The notes under the pieces were generated by a model. That model saw nothing but the letters and a program-made list of their open reading frames with translations. It did no database searches and was not told where the DNA came from. A stretch of DNA of 64,000 bases from Acetitomaculum ruminis DSM 5522. GTDB taxonomy: Bacteria > Bacillota > Clostridia > Lachnospirales > Lachnospiraceae. Position numbers and translations under genes: made by a program. Where the stretch lies: the NCBI RefSeq assembly GCF_900112085.1, contig NZ_FOJY01000007.1, forward strand, positions 120,181-184,180. The letters are read 5' to 3'. Each line of letters starts with the position of its first letter. The first letter of the stretch is position 1. Positions 43,873 to 53,393 of this stretch are shown here, one piece after another.

Positions 43873-44786
43873 ATCTCAACCTCCAGTAAAGTAAGGATAA
43901 GAGCCATTCTTGCATAAACACCATATTGTGCCTGTTTAAAATAAGCAGCTCTTTCGTCATTATCCACATCAACAGAAATTTCATTTACCCTTGGAAGAGG
44001 GTGTAAAACCAGCATATCCTTAGGAGCAATATCCATTTTTTTCTTGTTTAATACATAAAAATCTTTCATACGAAGATAATCATCCTCATTAAAGAAACGT
44101 TCTTTTTGTACTCTTGTCATATATAAAATATCCAGATTATCCATGGATTGTTCCAAGCTTACAACCTCTTTGTAAGGAATATTATTCTTTTCTAATACAT
44201 CTTGTCTGATATAATCGGGAATTCTAAGTTCCGGTGGGGATATTAAAGTAAAGCTGATATTGGAATATCTGATTAAAGCATTAATAAGAGAATGAACGGT
44301 ACGACCAAATTTAAGGTCACCGCAAAGACCAATGTTAAGATTGTCAAGTCTACCTTTGAGACTTCTGATAGTAAGTAAATCCGTAAGAGTCTGTGTAGGA
44401 TGCTGATGTCCACCGTCTCCGGCATTGATAACCGGGATTTTAGATCTCATGGAAGCAACCATTGGAGCACCTTCTTTTGGATGTCTCATAGCACAGATAT
44501 CTGCATAACATGAAATAACACTAACAGTATCGGAAACACTTTCACCTTTTGCTGCGGAGCTTGAAGTAGCTTCGGAAAATCCTAAAACATTTCCCCCTAG
44601 TTTAAGCATAGCAGATTCAAAACTTAATCGGGTTCTTGTACTTGGTTCATAAAAAAGTGTAGCAAGTGTTTTACCATCACAAGCATGGGCGTATTTGCTG
44701 GAATTTTTCTCGATGTCATTTGCCAGGTCAAAAAGTCTGTCAAGTTCCTCGATGGAAAAATCCAATGGACTCATTAAATGTCTCAT
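43866..44786 (-). CDS. pyrB: Aspartate carbamoyltransferase catalytic subunit
   Basis: First committed step of pyrimidine synthesis. The 306 residues carry the carbamoyl-phosphate site [35 protein letters not shown] and [11 protein letters not shown]. An in-frame ATG 12 bp upstream overlaps the GGAGGAAAAT ribosome site, so ATG 44786 ([10 protein letters not shown]) is chosen. The leader region carries two possible promoters and a long hairpin. Confidence 0.96.
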   Translation of the reverse strand: MRHLMSPLDFSIEELDRLFDLANDIEKNSSKYAHACDGKTLATLFYEPSTRTRLSFESAMLKLGGNVLGFSEATSSSAAKGESVSDTVSVISCYADICAMRHPKEGAPMVASMRSKIPVINAGDGGHQHPTQTLTDLLTIRSLKGRLDNLNIGLCGDLKFGRTVHSLINALIRYSNISFTLISPPELRIPDYIRQDVLEKNNIPYKEVVSLEQSMDNLDILYMTRVQKERFFNEDDYLRMKDFYVLNKKKMDIAPKDMLVLHPLPRVNEISVDVDNDERAAYFKQAQYGVYARMALILTLLEVEIC

Positions 44787-44831
44787 ATTTTCCTCCATTC
44801 GTCTGTCTGTATTTATAATCTTTCACATAAT

Positions 44832-44859
44832 ATAATAAAACTAGGAAAAATTCAATCAA
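44832..44859 (-). promoter_or_regulatory. Proximal promoter of pyrBI
   Basis: Minus strand TTGATT (44854-44859), 16-bp spacer and TATTAT (44832-44837). It gives a leader of about 40 nt that starts downstream of the long hairpin. Confidence 0.45.
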
Positions 44860-44894
44860 CTTTATAATCTTTTTTTAGCCGTTTTTTTTATCGG

Positions 44895-44961
44895 AATAAA
44901 ATTTTTGATTATTTCGACAAAAAAAGCCTGGCTTTTAATTTTTTTTTGTCAGAATTTTATT
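44895..44961 (-). promoter_or_regulatory. Long hairpin in the pyrB-murE gap, possible attenuator
   Basis: Core arms GACAAAAAAAGCC and GGC-T-rich-GTC pair at 44916-44950; outer arms AATAAAATT (44895-44903) and AATTTTATT (44953-44961) pair as well. On the minus strand the stem runs into a T-rich stretch, so it could stop leftward transcripts starting at the distal pyrB promoter. Nucleotide-sensitive attenuation is known for other pyrBI operons; here it is inferred. Confidence 0.45.
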
Positions 44962-44983
44962 AAAAAACAAAAAAAGAGGAAGA

Positions 44984-45011
44984 AAATTAGGCCAATTAAG
45001 AAAAATATCAA
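44984..45011 (-). promoter_or_regulatory. Distal promoter of pyrBI
   Basis: Minus strand TTGATA (45006-45011), 16-bp spacer and TAATTT (44984-44989). The transcript would begin just before the long hairpin. Its -35 box lies 2 bp from the divergent murE -35 box. Confidence 0.4.
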
Positions 45012-45013
45012 AG

Positions 45014-45042
45014 TTGAAATGGAAAATTATATATGATATTCT
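45014..45042 (+). promoter_or_regulatory. Promoter of the murE operon
   Basis: TTGAAA (45014-45019), 17-bp spacer and TATTCT (45037-45042), about 55 bp before the start codon. Confidence 0.55.
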
Positions 45043-45097
45043 TGTATTTGCGTGAGTAGGTTTAAATAAAAGGATTAAAAAGGAGTAACTGTTTTTC

Positions 45098-46558
45098 ATG
45101 TATAAGTTAGAGGATTTATTAGAAAGGCTGGATTATGAGTTAATCCAGGGCACAATAGAAGCAGAAGTAAATACAGTTGTATATGATTCCAGAAAAGCCC
45201 AAAAAGGTTGTCTTTTCGTTGCAATAAAGGGCGCAGTTGCAGACGGTCATAAATTCATTGAAGATGTTTGTAAGAAAGGCTGCAAGGTTGTAGTTGTTGA
45301 GGACGAAGTATGTGTAGATGATGATGTTACAGTTATAAAAGTAGATGACACAAGATATGCATTGGCATGTATTTCAGCAGCTTATTTTGGCTATCCGGCT
45401 GAAAAACTTCATGTTATCGGTATTACGGGAACAAAAGGAAAAACTACAACTACTTACATGATAAAGTCTATTTTAGACAATGCAGGACATAAAACAGGAC
45501 TTATCGGTACAATAGAATCCATAATTGGTGATGAAAGAATTCCTTCTTCAAACACCACACCGGAATCCTATACCATACATGAATATCTTAGAAAAATGTA
45601 TGATGCCGGATGTGACAGCGTAGTTATGGAAGTTTCCTCTCAGGGACTTATGCTAAATAGAACAGCAGGTATTTTATTTGAAATCGGAATTTTTACCAAT
45701 ATTTCTCCTGACCATATTGGACCTGCAGAGCATAAGGATTTTGAGGAATACTTAAAATGTAAATCCCTGCTTTTTAAACAGTGCAAAGTTGGATTTTTAA
45801 ATATAGATGATGATCATTATGAAGATATTGTACAAGGACACAGATGCTCAGTTGAGACCTTTGGATTTTCTGATGCGGCAAATATTAAGGCCAGTGATGT
45901 AAAACTTATAAATGAACCGGGCAGACTTGGTGTGGATTTTAAAGTATCAGGTCTTGTGAATTGTGAAATACAGTTAAATCTACCTGGAAAATTCAGTGTT
46001 TATAATGCTTTGGCAGCAGTTGCCGTATGCAGATTTTTTGAAATAGATGAAGAAGTTATGAAAAAATCTCTTCTTAATGCAAAAGCTAAAGGAAGGATTG
46101 AAAGGGTTGAAGTATCAAACGATTTCGACCTTATGATAGATTATGCCCATAATGCCATGAGTTTAAAGAGCATTTTAACAACCTTGAGAGAATACCAGCC
46201 TAAGAGACTTGTATGTGTATTTGGATGTGGCGGAAACAGAGATAAAAGAAGACGCTATGAAATGGGAGAAATATCCGGAGAATTTGCAGATTTTACCATA
46301 ATTACTTCGGATAATCCTAGATTTGAAGAGCCACAGGATATAATAGATGACATAAAGGTTGGCATAAAAAAGACCAATGGCGAATACATTGAAATATGTG
46401 ACAGAAAAGAGGCCATAGCCTATGCCATAAATAATGGAAAGCCGGGAGATGTAATAGTACTGGCAGGAAAAGGTCACGAAGACTATCAAGAGATAAAAGG
46501 TGTTAAATATCCTATGGATGAAAGGGTACTGATACAGGAAATATTAAGCGAAAGATAA
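45098..46558 (+). CDS. murE: UDP-MurNAc-tripeptide synthetase (meso-DAP adding type)
   Basis: Adds the third residue to the peptidoglycan stem. The 486 residues show the N-terminal domain motif YDSRKAQKGCLFVAI, the ATP site GITGTKGKTTT, TTPESYTIHEYL and the C-terminal DNPR motif (SDNPRFEEP), which marks enzymes that use meso-diaminopimelate rather than lysine. It ends with GKGHEDYQ. It starts the long murE-thiN gene run and lies 18 bp before priA. Confidence 0.95.
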   Translation: MYKLEDLLERLDYELIQGTIEAEVNTVVYDSRKAQKGCLFVAIKGAVADGHKFIEDVCKKGCKVVVVEDEVCVDDDVTVIKVDDTRYALACISAAYFGYPAEKLHVIGITGTKGKTTTTYMIKSILDNAGHKTGLIGTIESIIGDERIPSSNTTPESYTIHEYLRKMYDAGCDSVVMEVSSQGLMLNRTAGILFEIGIFTNISPDHIGPAEHKDFEEYLKCKSLLFKQCKVGFLNIDDDHYEDIVQGHRCSVETFGFSDAANIKASDVKLINEPGRLGVDFKVSGLVNCEIQLNLPGKFSVYNALAAVAVCRFFEIDEEVMKKSLLNAKAKGRIERVEVSNDFDLMIDYAHNAMSLKSILTTLREYQPKRLVCVFGCGGNRDKRRRYEMGEISGEFADFTIITSDNPRFEEPQDIIDDIKVGIKKTNGEYIEICDRKEAIAYAINNGKPGDVIVLAGKGHEDYQEIKGVKYPMDERVLIQEILSER

Positions 46559-46576
46559 AAGAGCAGGTGAGACTAT

Positions 46577-48799
46577 ATGTCACTATATGCTGATATCATT
46601 GTTGATATTACGGCAAAGAACTTGGATAAGACCTTTCAATACATTGTCCCGGTTCAAATGGAAAGTGAGATTAAAGAGGGAATGCAGGTGGACATTCCCT
46701 TTGGCAGTTCTAATAAAGTGATAAACGGGTATGTCATTTCATTAAAGGACACACCCGATTTTGATGTGTCCAGATTAAAAAATATCATAAGAATTAATCA
46801 CGAAAAAACCTATGTTTATTCTGAACTGATAATGCTTGCGGCCTGGATGAAGGATAATTATGGCTCTTCCATGGCGGCAGCCTTAAAAACAGTACTTCCC
46901 GTGAAAAGACATATGGAGGTTAAAAAAGACAGGTATTTATTCTTAAACATATCTGAAAAAGAAGCACTTGATTTACTTTCTCAATATGAAAACAAACATT
47001 ATACGGCAAGAGCCAGATTATTAAAATATATCATTTCAAATTCCGGTACCAAGGAAAAAACTGCTTTAAAAGAAGCAAGTGTCACAAAGTCAAATGTAAA
47101 TGACCTTCTAAAAAGGGAGGTTATCAAAGAATCGTCAAAACCGGACTATAGAAATCCGGTTAAAAATCAGGAAAACAGTAAATATTCCATAATTTTAAGT
47201 GATGAGCAAAAAAATATAGCTGACGATATTATCAATGATGAAGAGAATAAAAAAGCATATCTGATTCATGGAATTACCGGTTCAGGTAAAACCGAAATTT
47301 ACATGGAAATTATCGCTGACGGGATAAAAAATGGAAAGCAGTCTATATTGCTGATTCCGGAGATAGGTCTTACCTATCAGAATGTAAAAAGATTTTATGA
47401 AAGATTTGGAAACAAAGTGACTGTTATAAATTCAAGACTTTCAGCGGGAGAAAAATCCGATCAGTTTTTAAGGGCTGAGAAGGGTGAAGTGGATTTGGTA
47501 ATAGGACCTCGTTCAGCACTTTTTACCCCTTTTTCAAATTTGGGATATATAATAATAGATGAAGAGCATGACGGGGCTTATAAAAGTGAAATAACCCCAA
47601 GATATCATGCCGTAAACACTGCCATACAAAGGGCTTTAATGTGTAATGCAAAAGTTGTTTTGGGCTCGGCAACGCCATCTTTAGAGTCATATAATAATGC
47701 TTTAAAGGGCGAATACAAACTTTACAAATTAAATAAAAGAATGAATAATGGAAAACTTCCTACGGTACATATTGTAGACATGAGGGAAGAATTTAACAGG
47801 GGAAATCGGTCAATTATCAGTGAAAAGCTAAAGGCTTTAATGAAGGATAGATTAAACAAACACCAGCAGATAATGCTTTTTATAAACAGAAGGGGATATG
47901 AAAGTTTTGTTTCCTGCAGAAGCTGTGGTGAAGTCATAAAATGTCCCCATTGTGATGTGGCTTTATCAGAACATAATGGAAAGAAAATGGTTTGCCATTA
48001 TTGCGGTTACGAGACAAAAAGTATTACAAAATGCCCCACTTGCGGTTCGAAATATATCGGTGGTTTTAAAGCCGGAACCCAGAAAATTGAAAAACTTGTG
48101 GCAAATGACTTTCCTGAAGCAAAAATTATGAGAATGGATGCAGATACCACAAAAAGAAAAGGAAGTCATGAAAGAATTGTAGAGAGTTTTTCAAAGGGAG
48201 AAGCGGATATACTTATAGGAACCCAAATGATAGTAAAGGGGCATGATTTTAAGAATGTTACCCTGGTAGGTATACTGGCTGCGGATTTATCCCTTTACAG
48301 CCCGGATTTTAGGGGAAATGAAAGAACCTTTTCTCTTATAACTCAGGCGGTAGGAAGGGCAGGAAGAAGCAGTGATGACGGGGAAGCGGTGATTCAGACA
48401 TACAGCCCAGATAATTACAGTATTGTTAATGCAGCCTCCTGTAATTATGAAGGTTTTTATGACGAAGAAATTGCTTTTAGAAAATTAATGGATTATCCGC
48501 CATTTACCCATATGCTTATGATAATAATAAATTCAAGAAATGAGATGGATGCCCTTTTAACAGGGGATTTAATAAAGGGGACGATTACATCCTTAATCGG
48601 GAAAGATGCACTTGTTTTAGGCCCTGCCAGTCCATTGGTAGGCAAAATCAAGGATGTATATAAAAAAGTGATTTATGTAAGAACAATAAAATATGATACA
48701 CTAAAAGACATAAGAAAAGGAATCGATGATTTTTTGGCAAAAAATCGTATGCCAAAAGATGTTGGAATTGTATATGATTTCGATCCCTTAACTTATTAA
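46577..48799 (+). CDS. priA: Primosomal replication restart helicase
   Basis: Superfamily 2 helicase that reloads the replisome at stalled forks. The 740 residues include an N-terminal DNA-binding domain, Walker A HGITGSGKTEIY near 231, Walker B IIDEEHD, and a zinc-binding insert with eight cysteines (CRSCGEVIKCPHCD, VCHYCG, KCPTCG). The C-terminal region GPASPLVGKIKDVYKKVIYVR is typical. It is full length. Confidence 0.96.
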   Translation: MSLYADIIVDITAKNLDKTFQYIVPVQMESEIKEGMQVDIPFGSSNKVINGYVISLKDTPDFDVSRLKNIIRINHEKTYVYSELIMLAAWMKDNYGSSMAAALKTVLPVKRHMEVKKDRYLFLNISEKEALDLLSQYENKHYTARARLLKYIISNSGTKEKTALKEASVTKSNVNDLLKREVIKESSKPDYRNPVKNQENSKYSIILSDEQKNIADDIINDEENKKAYLIHGITGSGKTEIYMEIIADGIKNGKQSILLIPEIGLTYQNVKRFYERFGNKVTVINSRLSAGEKSDQFLRAEKGEVDLVIGPRSALFTPFSNLGYIIIDEEHDGAYKSEITPRYHAVNTAIQRALMCNAKVVLGSATPSLESYNNALKGEYKLYKLNKRMNNGKLPTVHIVDMREEFNRGNRSIISEKLKALMKDRLNKHQQIMLFINRRGYESFVSCRSCGEVIKCPHCDVALSEHNGKKMVCHYCGYETKSITKCPTCGSKYIGGFKAGTQKIEKLVANDFPEAKIMRMDADTTKRKGSHERIVESFSKGEADILIGTQMIVKGHDFKNVTLVGILAADLSLYSPDFRGNERTFSLITQAVGRAGRSSDDGEAVIQTYSPDNYSIVNAASCNYEGFYDEEIAFRKLMDYPPFTHMLMIIINSRNEMDALLTGDLIKGTITSLIGKDALVLGPASPLVGKIKDVYKKVIYVRTIKYDTLKDIRKGIDDFLAKNRMPKDVGIVYDFDPLTY

Positions 48800-48829
48800 T
48801 TCAAGCGCAAATAAGAAGGAGATATAGAA

Positions 48830-49306
48830 ATGGCACTTAGAAATATCAGAACAATGGGAGATCCGGTACTTAGTAAAAAATGCAGAGAAGTAACAGAACT
48901 TACTCCAAGAATCACAGAACTTATAGAAGATATGTTTGAAACTATGTATGAAGCAGACGGTGTGGGACTGGCTGCTCCACAGGTAGGTATTCTTAAACGA
49001 ATAGTTGTTATTGATGCAGGAGAACCTGTATGCCTTATAAATCCTGAAATAATCGAAAGTGACGGTTCTCAGACCGGAGATGAAGGTTGCCTTAGCGTAC
49101 CCGGAAAAGTAGGAATAGTAACAAGACCTAATTATGTAAAAGTAAAGGCAAAAAATGAAAAATTTGAAGATATTGAGATAGAGGCAGAAGAATTGTTTGC
49201 CAGAGCTGTATGCCATGAATTAGACCATCTTGATGGAGTTTTATATGTTGAAAAAGTCGAAGGTGAACTATGTGATGTAGAAGAAATTTCGGAAGAGAAG
49301 GAGTAA
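48830..49306 (+). CDS. def: Peptide deformylase
   Basis: Removes the formyl group from new proteins. The 158 residues have the three family motifs: [18 protein letters not shown] (metal Cys) and CHELDHLDG, with the HExxH metal site and catalytic Glu. The GAAGGAG site is clear. It stands before fmt, which makes the formylated initiator that PDF later deformylates. Confidence 0.97.
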   Translation: MALRNIRTMGDPVLSKKCREVTELTPRITELIEDMFETMYEADGVGLAAPQVGILKRIVVIDAGEPVCLINPEIIESDGSQTGDEGCLSVPGKVGIVTRPNYVKVKAKNEKFEDIEIEAEELFARAVCHELDHLDGVLYVEKVEGELCDVEEISEEKE

Positions 49307-49311
49307 TCATT

Positions 49312-50244
49312 TTGAATATAGTATTTATGGGAACGCCTGATTTTGCAGCAGGAATCTTAAAAAAACTGATAGATGAAAAATTCAATGTAGTGGCAGTATT
49401 TACCCAGCCTGACAGACCAAAGGGCAGAGGTAAGGAAATGGCATTTTCAGATGTGAAAACAGCTGCCTTACAAGCCGGAATAAAAAATATATATCAACCG
49501 GAAAAGATAAACAATGAAGAATCAGTTAATATATTAGGTCAGATAGAGGCAGATGCCTTTGTAGTTGCGGCTTACGGACAGCTTATCCCTGAAAAAATTC
49601 TTGAAATGCCACCTTTAGGTTGTATAAATGTTCATGCTTCATTACTTCCAAAATACAGGGGAGCAGCTCCTATACAGGCATCTATTCTAAACGGAGATAA
49701 AGAAAGCGGCATTACAACCATTCTTATGGCTAAAGAACTTGATGCAGGAGATATTCTTTTGCAGGAAAGCATTTTACTTGATGAAAAAGAGACCACCGGA
49801 ACTTTATTTGATAAATTACAGGATTTGGGTGCAAATCTTATTGTAAAGACTTTGAATGACTTAAAAGAGGGAAAAATAACTCCCCTTAAGCAGGATGAGA
49901 CAAAGGTTTCTTTTGTAAGACAGATAAATAAAAAATCAGGAAATCTTGATTTTAATAAGAGTGCTAAAGTATTGGAAAGAGAAATAAGGGCATATAATCC
50001 ATGGCCTACTGCTTTTACCAATCTAAATGATAGGACCTTAAAAATCTGGGATGCAGATGTTTTAGACGATAATCATGGAAAAAATCCTGGAGAAGTTATA
50101 AAAGTTACAAAGGACAGCCTTATAGTAGCATGTAAAGAGGGTGCTCTTAAGTTAAATGAGATACAGTTATCAGGTAAAAAGAGAATGAATATTGCTGACT
50201 TTTTAAGAGGTTTTAAGATCCAAGAAGGAGAAATATTCCAGTGA
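49312..50244 (+). CDS. fmt: Methionyl-tRNA formyltransferase
   Basis: Formylates initiator Met-tRNA using 10-formyl-THF. The 310 residues show MNIVFMGTPDFAAGIL, the active-site loop CINVHASLLPKYRGAAPIQ, TTILMAKELDAGDIL and the C-terminal RAYNPWPTAF. It uses a TTG start behind AAGGAG, 5 bp after def. Its stop overlaps the GTG start of rsmB (GTGA). Confidence 0.96.
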   Translation: MNIVFMGTPDFAAGILKKLIDEKFNVVAVFTQPDRPKGRGKEMAFSDVKTAALQAGIKNIYQPEKINNEESVNILGQIEADAFVVAAYGQLIPEKILEMPPLGCINVHASLLPKYRGAAPIQASILNGDKESGITTILMAKELDAGDILLQESILLDEKETTGTLFDKLQDLGANLIVKTLNDLKEGKITPLKQDETKVSFVRQINKKSGNLDFNKSAKVLEREIRAYNPWPTAFTNLNDRTLKIWDADVLDDNHGKNPGEVIKVTKDSLIVACKEGALKLNEIQLSGKKRMNIADFLRGFKIQEGEIFQ

Positions 50245-51602
50245 AAACGGAAGTTAATCTTAGAAAAATAATACATGAAATACTTATGGAGTCCTTGGAA
50301 AACGGGGCTTATCTTACGGAAACAGTAAATGCCGTTCTTGATAAGTTTGATTATCTTGATAAGAAAGAAAAATCCTTTATTAAGATAATATGTCTTGGAA
50401 CTGTTGAAAAACTTATATATTTAGACTATGTATTAGATTCATTTTCAAAAATTCCGGTTAGAAAAATGAAAGCGGATATCAGAAATATTTTAAGAAGCAG
50501 TCTATATCAGGCTTTATTTATGGAATCCGTTCCTGATTCTGCAATCTGTAATGAGGCAGTGAAACTTACAAAAAGCACAAAATGCCGTAGTCTTTCAGGT
50601 TTTGTAAACGGACTTTTAAGAAATATTTTAAGAAACAGGGATAAAATAAAATTACCGGATGAAAAAAATGAAGCCAATAAATACTATTCTGTTAAATATT
50701 CCATGCCTCAGTGGATTATTGAACAGTTCAGAAAAGATTTTGGTAAAGAAAAACTGGAAATTATGCTTTCTTCCATCAATGAAAAAAAGAAAAATATGAT
50801 TCGTATAGATACAGGAAAGATAAAACCGAATAAACTGGTGGGTATTCTTTCAAAAAAAGGTATAAATCTTACAAAAGGGCCATATCTTGATGAATGTTAC
50901 TACATAGACAATGTGGCTGATATTCAGTCATTGGAGGAATTTAAAAAGGGATTTTTTTATATTCAGGATGTAAGTTCCATGATAAGTGTTCTTTCTGCCG
51001 GTATAAAAAAAGAGGATACAGTTTTTGATGTATGTGCCGCACCGGGAGGAAAGAGCATATTTGCTGCCTTGCTTACGGGAGAAAAAGGTCAGGTGAAAGC
51101 CTTTGACAACAGCTTTTTTAAAGAGGACAAGGTTAATTACAACATAGAAAAAAGCGGATATAAAAATATTTCTTTTGAAATAAAAGACGCCACAATTTAC
51201 GACAAAAATCTGGAGAAAAAGGCAGATGTACTAATTTGTGACGCACCCTGTTCAGGTCTTGGGGTTCTTAGAAGAAAGCCGGATATTCGTTACAGAATAA
51301 CAAAAGAAGATGAAGAAAATCTGGCTTTGTTACAAAGAAATATCCTTAAAAATGTACAAAATTATGTAAAACCCGGTGGAGTTTTACTCTATAGTACATG
51401 TACCATGAATCACATTGAAAATGATGAAAATGTTAAATGGTTTAAAGAAAACTTTCCTTTTGAACCAGAATCTCTTGATTCTTTTATTCCAAAAGAATTA
51501 CAATGCGATACCACAAAAGAAGGGTATTTGCAGTTAATTACAGGGATTCACCAATCGGATGGATTTTTCATAGCCAGGTTCAGGAGAAAAGAAAATGATT
51601 GA
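50241..51602 (+). CDS. rsmB: 16S rRNA m5C967 methyltransferase
   Basis: NOL1/NOP2/Sun family SAM enzyme of 453 residues. It has a NusB-like N-terminal RNA-binding domain, the SAM motif VCAAPGGKS near 271, DAPCSGLGVLRRKPDI and the catalytic cysteine in YSTCTMNHIEND. The GTG start overlaps fmt, and the stop overlaps rlmN by 8 bp, so the three are probably translationally coupled. Confidence 0.95.
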   Translation: MKTEVNLRKIIHEILMESLENGAYLTETVNAVLDKFDYLDKKEKSFIKIICLGTVEKLIYLDYVLDSFSKIPVRKMKADIRNILRSSLYQALFMESVPDSAICNEAVKLTKSTKCRSLSGFVNGLLRNILRNRDKIKLPDEKNEANKYYSVKYSMPQWIIEQFRKDFGKEKLEIMLSSINEKKKNMIRIDTGKIKPNKLVGILSKKGINLTKGPYLDECYYIDNVADIQSLEEFKKGFFYIQDVSSMISVLSAGIKKEDTVFDVCAAPGGKSIFAALLTGEKGQVKAFDNSFFKEDKVNYNIEKSGYKNISFEIKDATIYDKNLEKKADVLICDAPCSGLGVLRRKPDIRYRITKEDEENLALLQRNILKNVQNYVKPGGVLLYSTCTMNHIENDENVKWFKENFPFEPESLDSFIPKELQCDTTKEGYLQLITGIHQSDGFFIARFRRKEND

Positions 51603-52644
51603 AAAAACAGATTTAAAATCCATGACTAGGGAAGAATTAGAGTGTGAATGTGAAAAACTTGGACTGAAAAAATTCAGGGCAAAACAAATTTTTGAATGGA
51701 TGCATAAGAAAAAAGCCACAGATTTTGATGAAATGACAAATCTTTCAAAAGAGCTTAGAAATCAGCTTAAAGAAGGATATTTTCTGGATAATCTTACAAT
51801 ACTTGATGTATTGGAGTCTAAAATAGATGGAACTAAAAAATTCCTTTTTAAATTATCTGATGGCAATGTAATAGAAAGTGTATTTATGAAATATTCTTTC
51901 GGAAATTCAGTTTGTATTTCTTCTCAGGCAGGTTGTAAAATGGGGTGCCGTTTTTGTGCTTCAGGTATTGGAGGCCTGGCAAAAAGCTTAAGTGCAGCCC
52001 AAATGCTCTCACAAATTTATCAAATTGAAAATTTTACAAATGAAAGAGTTTCCCATGTGGTGGTAATGGGCTCGGGAGAACCTTTTGATAATTATGAAAA
52101 TCTTATAAAATTTATAATGATTATTTCAGATTCTTCTGGTTTAAATATTAGTAAGAGAAATCTTACGGTGTCCACCTGCGGAATCATACCAAAGATAAAG
52201 GAATTTTCAGATTTAAAACTACCTGTTACTCTGGCAATATCTTTGCATGCTCCAAATCAGGAAAAAAGAAAAGAGCTTATGCCTGTTGCCAATAAGTATC
52301 ATTATGATGAACTTATAGAAAGCTGCAAATATTTTGTTAAAGAAACAGGAAGAAGAATTACTTTTGAATACAGTCTTTGTGCCGGTGTCAATGATTCAAT
52401 ACAAGACGCAGATGAGCTTTCAAAAAACTTAAAAGGCATAAATGCTCATGTTAATCTGATACCTGTTAATCCTGTAAAAGAAAGAAGTTTTAAGAATCCA
52501 TTACAAAAAAGTGTCAAAGATTTTAAAAAGCAACTTGAAAATAATGGAATAAATGTTACTATTAGAAGGGAAATGGGCAGAGATATTAACGGAGCCTGTG
52601 GACAGCTAAGAAGAAGCTACATAGAAAGTGAGGAGTTGGGATAA
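51595..52644 (+). CDS. rlmN: 23S rRNA (A2503-C2)/tRNA (A37-C2) methyltransferase
   Basis: Radical-SAM methylase of 349 residues. The cluster motif is CKMGCRFC near residue 115 (C-x3-C-x2-C), with VVMGSGEPFDNY and the second catalytic cysteine in NGACGQLRRSY. The N-terminal FRAKQIFEWMHKKK is typical. It overlaps rsmB and is 2 bp from the phosphatase gene. No sign of Cfr-type features was noted. Confidence 0.96.
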   Translation: MIEKTDLKSMTREELECECEKLGLKKFRAKQIFEWMHKKKATDFDEMTNLSKELRNQLKEGYFLDNLTILDVLESKIDGTKKFLFKLSDGNVIESVFMKYSFGNSVCISSQAGCKMGCRFCASGIGGLAKSLSAAQMLSQIYQIENFTNERVSHVVVMGSGEPFDNYENLIKFIMIISDSSGLNISKRNLTVSTCGIIPKIKEFSDLKLPVTLAISLHAPNQEKRKELMPVANKYHYDELIESCKYFVKETGRRITFEYSLCAGVNDSIQDADELSKNLKGINAHVNLIPVNPVKERSFKNPLQKSVKDFKKQLENNGINVTIRREMGRDINGACGQLRRSYIESEELG

Positions 52645-52646
52645 AG

Positions 52647-53393
52647 ATGTGGTTTTTTGCAAAAACGGATATTGGCAAGGTTAGAAAGACCAATCAGGAC
52701 AAAGTATTTGCCACTGATAAGCCGATAGGTAATCTTTGTAACCTTTTTATAGTGGCTGATGGAATGGGGGGACACAAGGCTGGAGATATTGCTTCAGGAC
52801 TGGCAGTCGAGCAGATTATAAAATCTGTAGGGATAGACGAAAGTAATAATCCCCATAATATCTTCACAAATGCTATAAAAATGGCCAATTCAGAAATTGT
52901 GAAAAAGTCAGCTGAGGATACAAATTATAATGGCATGGGTACTACCATTGTGTTGGCATCTATCAAAAAAGGCCGATTATCAGTAGCTAATGTTGGAGAC
53001 AGCAGACTATATATTATTAACAAATCTATTAAACAGATAACAGAGGATCATTCTTTAGTTGAAGAAATGGTTAAAATGGGAGAAATCGATAAAAACGAAG
53101 CGAGAAAACATCCTGACAAAAACATTATTACCAGGGCAGTTGGTGCTGCAAAGAGGGTGTTGGTTGATTACTTTGAGATTGACCTTGAAGAAGGTGACAG
53201 GATATTAATGTGCTCAGACGGACTTACCAATATGGTTGATGACGAAGAGATTAATCATATAATTAACAGTTCCGGGGAAGTGGATGAAGTTGTAGACAGA
53301 CTTATCGATTCTGCTAACTTAAAGGGAGGAAAGGACAATATTTCTGTTATCTTGATAAAACCATTAGAATTCAATGAGGTGAAAGCATGTTAA
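52647..53393 (+). CDS. prpC: PP2C-family serine/threonine phosphatase (PrpC/Stp)
   Basis: Removes phosphate from targets of the partner kinase. The 248 residues have the metal-binding motifs VADGMGGHKAGD near 40, GMGTTIVLA, NVGDSRLY and the late GGKDNISVILI. No membrane segment. The ATG is 2 bp after rlmN and the stop overlaps the kinase start by 7 bp, the standard paired layout in Firmicutes. Confidence 0.96.
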   Translation: MWFFAKTDIGKVRKTNQDKVFATDKPIGNLCNLFIVADGMGGHKAGDIASGLAVEQIIKSVGIDESNNPHNIFTNAIKMANSEIVKKSAEDTNYNGMGTTIVLASIKKGRLSVANVGDSRLYIINKSIKQITEDHSLVEEMVKMGEIDKNEARKHPDKNIITRAVGAAKRVLVDYFEIDLEEGDRILMCSDGLTNMVDDEEINHIINSSGEVDEVVDRLIDSANLKGGKDNISVILIKPLEFNEVKAC

